Positions 62,164 to 64,000 of a stretch of 64,000 nucleotides of DNA are shown in pieces. The stretch is taken from contig CAKVEW010000003.1 in assembly GCA_934746015.1 (NCBI GenBank), positions 62,001 through 126,000 on the forward strand, written 5' to 3'. Position 1 is the first letter of the stretch; each line of letters begins with the position of its first letter. The position numbers and the translations under genes are program-made. This stretch comes from an uncultured Clostridium sp. Lineage in GTDB: Bacteria > Bacillota > Clostridia > Clostridiales > Clostridiaceae. The notes beneath the pieces are model-generated. The model searched no databases and had not been told where the DNA came from. It saw only the letters and a program-made list of their open reading frames with translations.

Positions 62164-62853
62164 ATGGTGAAGAAGATTATAATTGTGGAAGATGAGGTTT
62201 TTATGAGAGAAGAGCTTCAATTTATTTTAGAGAAGGAAGGATATGATACCCTTTCTATAACTAAATTTTCAAATACAGTAGATAATATTATAACTTCTTC
62301 ACCAGACCTTGTATTATTAGATTTAAATTTACCTGGAATATCTGGTTTTGAAATATGTAAGGCAATTAGACATAAAAGTAATGTTCCAATACTTGTTTTA
62401 ACAGGTAGAGATCAAATGAAGGATGAATTACATGCTCTAGATATTGGTGCAGATGAATATATAAACAAACCTTGTCCTAAAGAAAGGTTACTAGCGAGAA
62501 TAAATAATTTGTTACGCAGATCAGAAGAAAGAAAGAATTTTGTAGAAATTAAAGGAATTACTTTAGATTTACAAACTTACACTATAAATGTTAAAGGTAA
62601 GGCAACTATTTTAGCAGAAAATCAAGGAAAAATAATGGAATTATTACTTGCGAATTATCAGAAGCTTGTTACAAAGGAAATGTTATTAAAAAAGTTATGG
62701 GGCACAACAGAATATATTGATGAAAATGCTCTGCATGTTAATATGACAAGGTTAAAGAAAACATTGTGTACTTTAGATACTGATTATAAGATAGATACAA
62801 TTAGGGGTAAAGGATATTCCTTAGAACCTATAGGAGAAAAGGAAAATGAATAA
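62164..62853 (+). CDS. BceR-type OmpR-family response regulator
   Basis: A 229-residue regulator: receiver domain (1-120; phospho-acceptor D53 in LVLLDLNLPG, acidic pocket ED, Lys in NKPCPKERL) and OmpR/PhoB winged helix (about 130-225; HVNMTRLKKTL). The start is ATG 62164, after AGAGGTG; a GTG at 62158 is too near that site. It probably activates the upstream transporter genes, though I saw no convincing BceR box in their leader. Confidence 0.92.
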   Translation: MVKKIIIVEDEVFMREELQFILEKEGYDTLSITKFSNTVDNIITSSPDLVLLDLNLPGISGFEICKAIRHKSNVPILVLTGRDQMKDELHALDIGADEYINKPCPKERLLARINNLLRRSEERKNFVEIKGITLDLQTYTINVKGKATILAENQGKIMELLLANYQKLVTKEMLLKKLWGTTEYIDENALHVNMTRLKKTLCTLDTDYKIDTIRGKGYSLEPIGEKENE

Positions 62854-63877
62854 AAGATTAATAAGTATATTAATAAAAAATAAAATATGGATTATTACTA
62901 TACTTATATTGAATTTTATATTCGGTATATTGTTATGGTTAAGTAATGATAAGGCTTTTTTAAATCTTTTTCCTGCAATGATTATAGGCTCTTTAATTTT
63001 ATATTGCATTATAGCTTTTATTATTTATAAAAAGGATTTAAAAAGAGAAGAAGCATTTAGTAGCTTTTTATATGAGCCTACTAAAGATAAGGAAAATGAA
63101 ATTACAAGTTTATTTAATTATGAAGAGGCTAAAGTAATTAGGAGTATAGGTGAAATTTTAAGAGAAAATCAGAGGACTATAAATAATCATAAACAAGGAA
63201 TTGATGAGTATGAGGAATATGTAGAAGCCTGGGCACATGAAATAAAAACTCCACTAGGATTAATGAATTTATTATTAGATAATAGAAAAGAAGAAATATC
63301 TAAAGTGGTATATAAAAAATTGCAATATGTAAGAATAAAGATGCAAGAAGACATAGAAAGAATGTTATACTATGCAAGACTAAAATCTACTTTTAATGAT
63401 TACTTTTTTAAAGAAATATCATTAAAGGAGAGTTGTGTAGAAGTAATTGAAGAATATAAAGTGATATTAAAGGAAAATAATATATCTGTAATATTTGATA
63501 TTGATGATTATAAAGTTTTATCAGATAAAAGAGGAATTCAATTTATTATAAGGCAAATAATCAGTAATGCAATAAAATATAAAAATATTGAAATAAGTAA
63601 AGCTAAGATAGTTATTACTTCAAATGAAAATGAAAAAAACATAAAACTTAATATAAGAGATAATGGAATTGGAGTTAAAGCATATGATTTGCCATTTATA
63701 TTTGAAAAAGGTTTTACTGGAGAGATTGGAGAGCAAAGAAAAAATTCTACAGGAATGGGATTATATTTAGCAAAAAAAGTAGCTGAAAACTTAAAAATTA
63801 ACTTAGAAGCAAATGAAAAATATACTGATGGATTTGAAATCTCATTAACATTTCCTAAAGTAGTTAATAAAAGATAG
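62846..63877 (+). CDS. BceS-type intramembrane-sensing histidine kinase
   Basis: A 343-residue kinase with two close helices (about 13-33 and 42-61) and almost no extracytoplasmic loop, the intramembrane-sensing type. The phospho-acceptor His-131 lies in EAWAHEIKTPLG. The ATPase domain has the N box (QIISNAIKY), G1 (IRDNGIGV) and G2 (GMGLYLAKKV). It overlaps the regulator by 8 bp. Signal input is expected through the BceB-like permease. Confidence 0.92.
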   Translation: MNKRLISILIKNKIWIITILILNFIFGILLWLSNDKAFLNLFPAMIIGSLILYCIIAFIIYKKDLKREEAFSSFLYEPTKDKENEITSLFNYEEAKVIRSIGEILRENQRTINNHKQGIDEYEEYVEAWAHEIKTPLGLMNLLLDNRKEEISKVVYKKLQYVRIKMQEDIERMLYYARLKSTFNDYFFKEISLKESCVEVIEEYKVILKENNISVIFDIDDYKVLSDKRGIQFIIRQIISNAIKYKNIEISKAKIVITSNENEKNIKLNIRDNGIGVKAYDLPFIFEKGFTGEIGEQRKNSTGMGLYLAKKVAENLKINLEANEKYTDGFEISLTFPKVVNKR

Positions 63878-63896
63878 ATTCATTCTTTCATTTTAC

Positions 63897-63955
63897 AAAA
63901 CTCCAAAGGAGTTTTCACCATAATTATGCATTGTGCATTACGCATTATGAATTAC
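63897..63955 (-). repeat. Modular dispersed repeat, copy 3 (inverted)
   Basis: On the minus strand: ATAATGC-type blocks, ATAATTATGG, then hairpin AAAACTCC/GGAGTTTT (63897-63915 on plus). Same block order as copy 2. The remaining bases to 64000 are AT-rich and hold nothing I can call. Confidence 0.7.
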
Positions 63956-64000
63956 TATCGTGTATTATTTCCCCTTCTTTTACTTATATTAATATTAGCA

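Overview
The window looks like a chromosome segment from a low-GC Gram-positive, most likely a Clostridium (sensu stricto) species. The evidence is the very AT-rich sequence, strong GGAGG-type ribosome binding sites, hairpin-plus-T-run terminators after most genes, strong bias of genes to the + strand, and typical clostridial families (DUF1659/DUF2922 pair, BceRS-BceAB module, RpiR-controlled PTS operons). I cannot name the species from the sequence alone.

Layout. 1-2066: 3' part of rlmD, followed by an exact-period 103-bp repeat that begins inside the gene; its third copy is interrupted by two 52-nt palindromic elements. 2067-11036: GNAT, methyltransferase, two processive GT2 glycosyltransferases, a Zn phospholipase C-like protein, a PAP2 phosphatase and a large beta-helix/Cna-B surface protein. 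11213-14007: Rrf2 regulator with a promoter carrying two operator-like palindromes in front of a PPOX flavoprotein gene, then a zinc-type macrodomain gene overlapping a SirTM (class M sirtuin) gene. 14174-20000: an accessory scar with a lipoprotein, the DUF1659/DUF2922 pair, a phage-type replication gene split by one base in an A6 run, a decayed HEPN/MNT toxin-antitoxin pair, an IS200-type remnant, and a TetR/Cys-rich KTR pair of the kind carried by conjugative elements.

20035-24842: RpiR - GH4 6-phospho-alpha-glucosidase - FAD oxidoreductase - PTS EIIBC operon. 25005-32688: decayed ADP-ribosylglycohydrolase, MerR/GyrI regulator, Cys-rich-repeat lipoprotein, CPBP protease, macrodomain-HTH fusion, vWA protein, pRiA4b ORF-3 protein, flavodoxin. 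32791-41433: an apparent exopolysaccharide locus: GH113-like protein, a three-module NodB protein with only the last module intact, a hyaluronan/chitin-synthase-like GT2 with an N-terminal PilZ domain, a PgaB-like protein with an altered catalytic motif, and a GH18 protein. This is my best candidate for an under-described system: a c-di-GMP-tuned amino-sugar polymer made, trimmed and modified at the membrane.

42017-48576: two GH1 6-phospho-beta-glucosidases, an RpiR regulator and a lactose/cellobiose-type PTS (EIIB, EIIC, EIIA, plus a second EIIB). 49571-56733: a maltose/maltodextrin regulon (PucR/CdaR-type regulator, MalEFG, LacI-family regulator, MalQ) tied together by four copies of a 12-bp operator, GGAAACGNTACC-like. 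56973-59045: two unknown membrane-anchored proteins and an HD hydrolase. 59356-63877: a complete Bce-type ABC transporter and two-component system, probably for peptide antibiotic sensing and detoxification. A modular dispersed repeat (TGCATAATGCATAATT plus hairpin) occurs at 51994, 59046 and 63897.

All family assignments are by eye from protein motifs; no database search was run.
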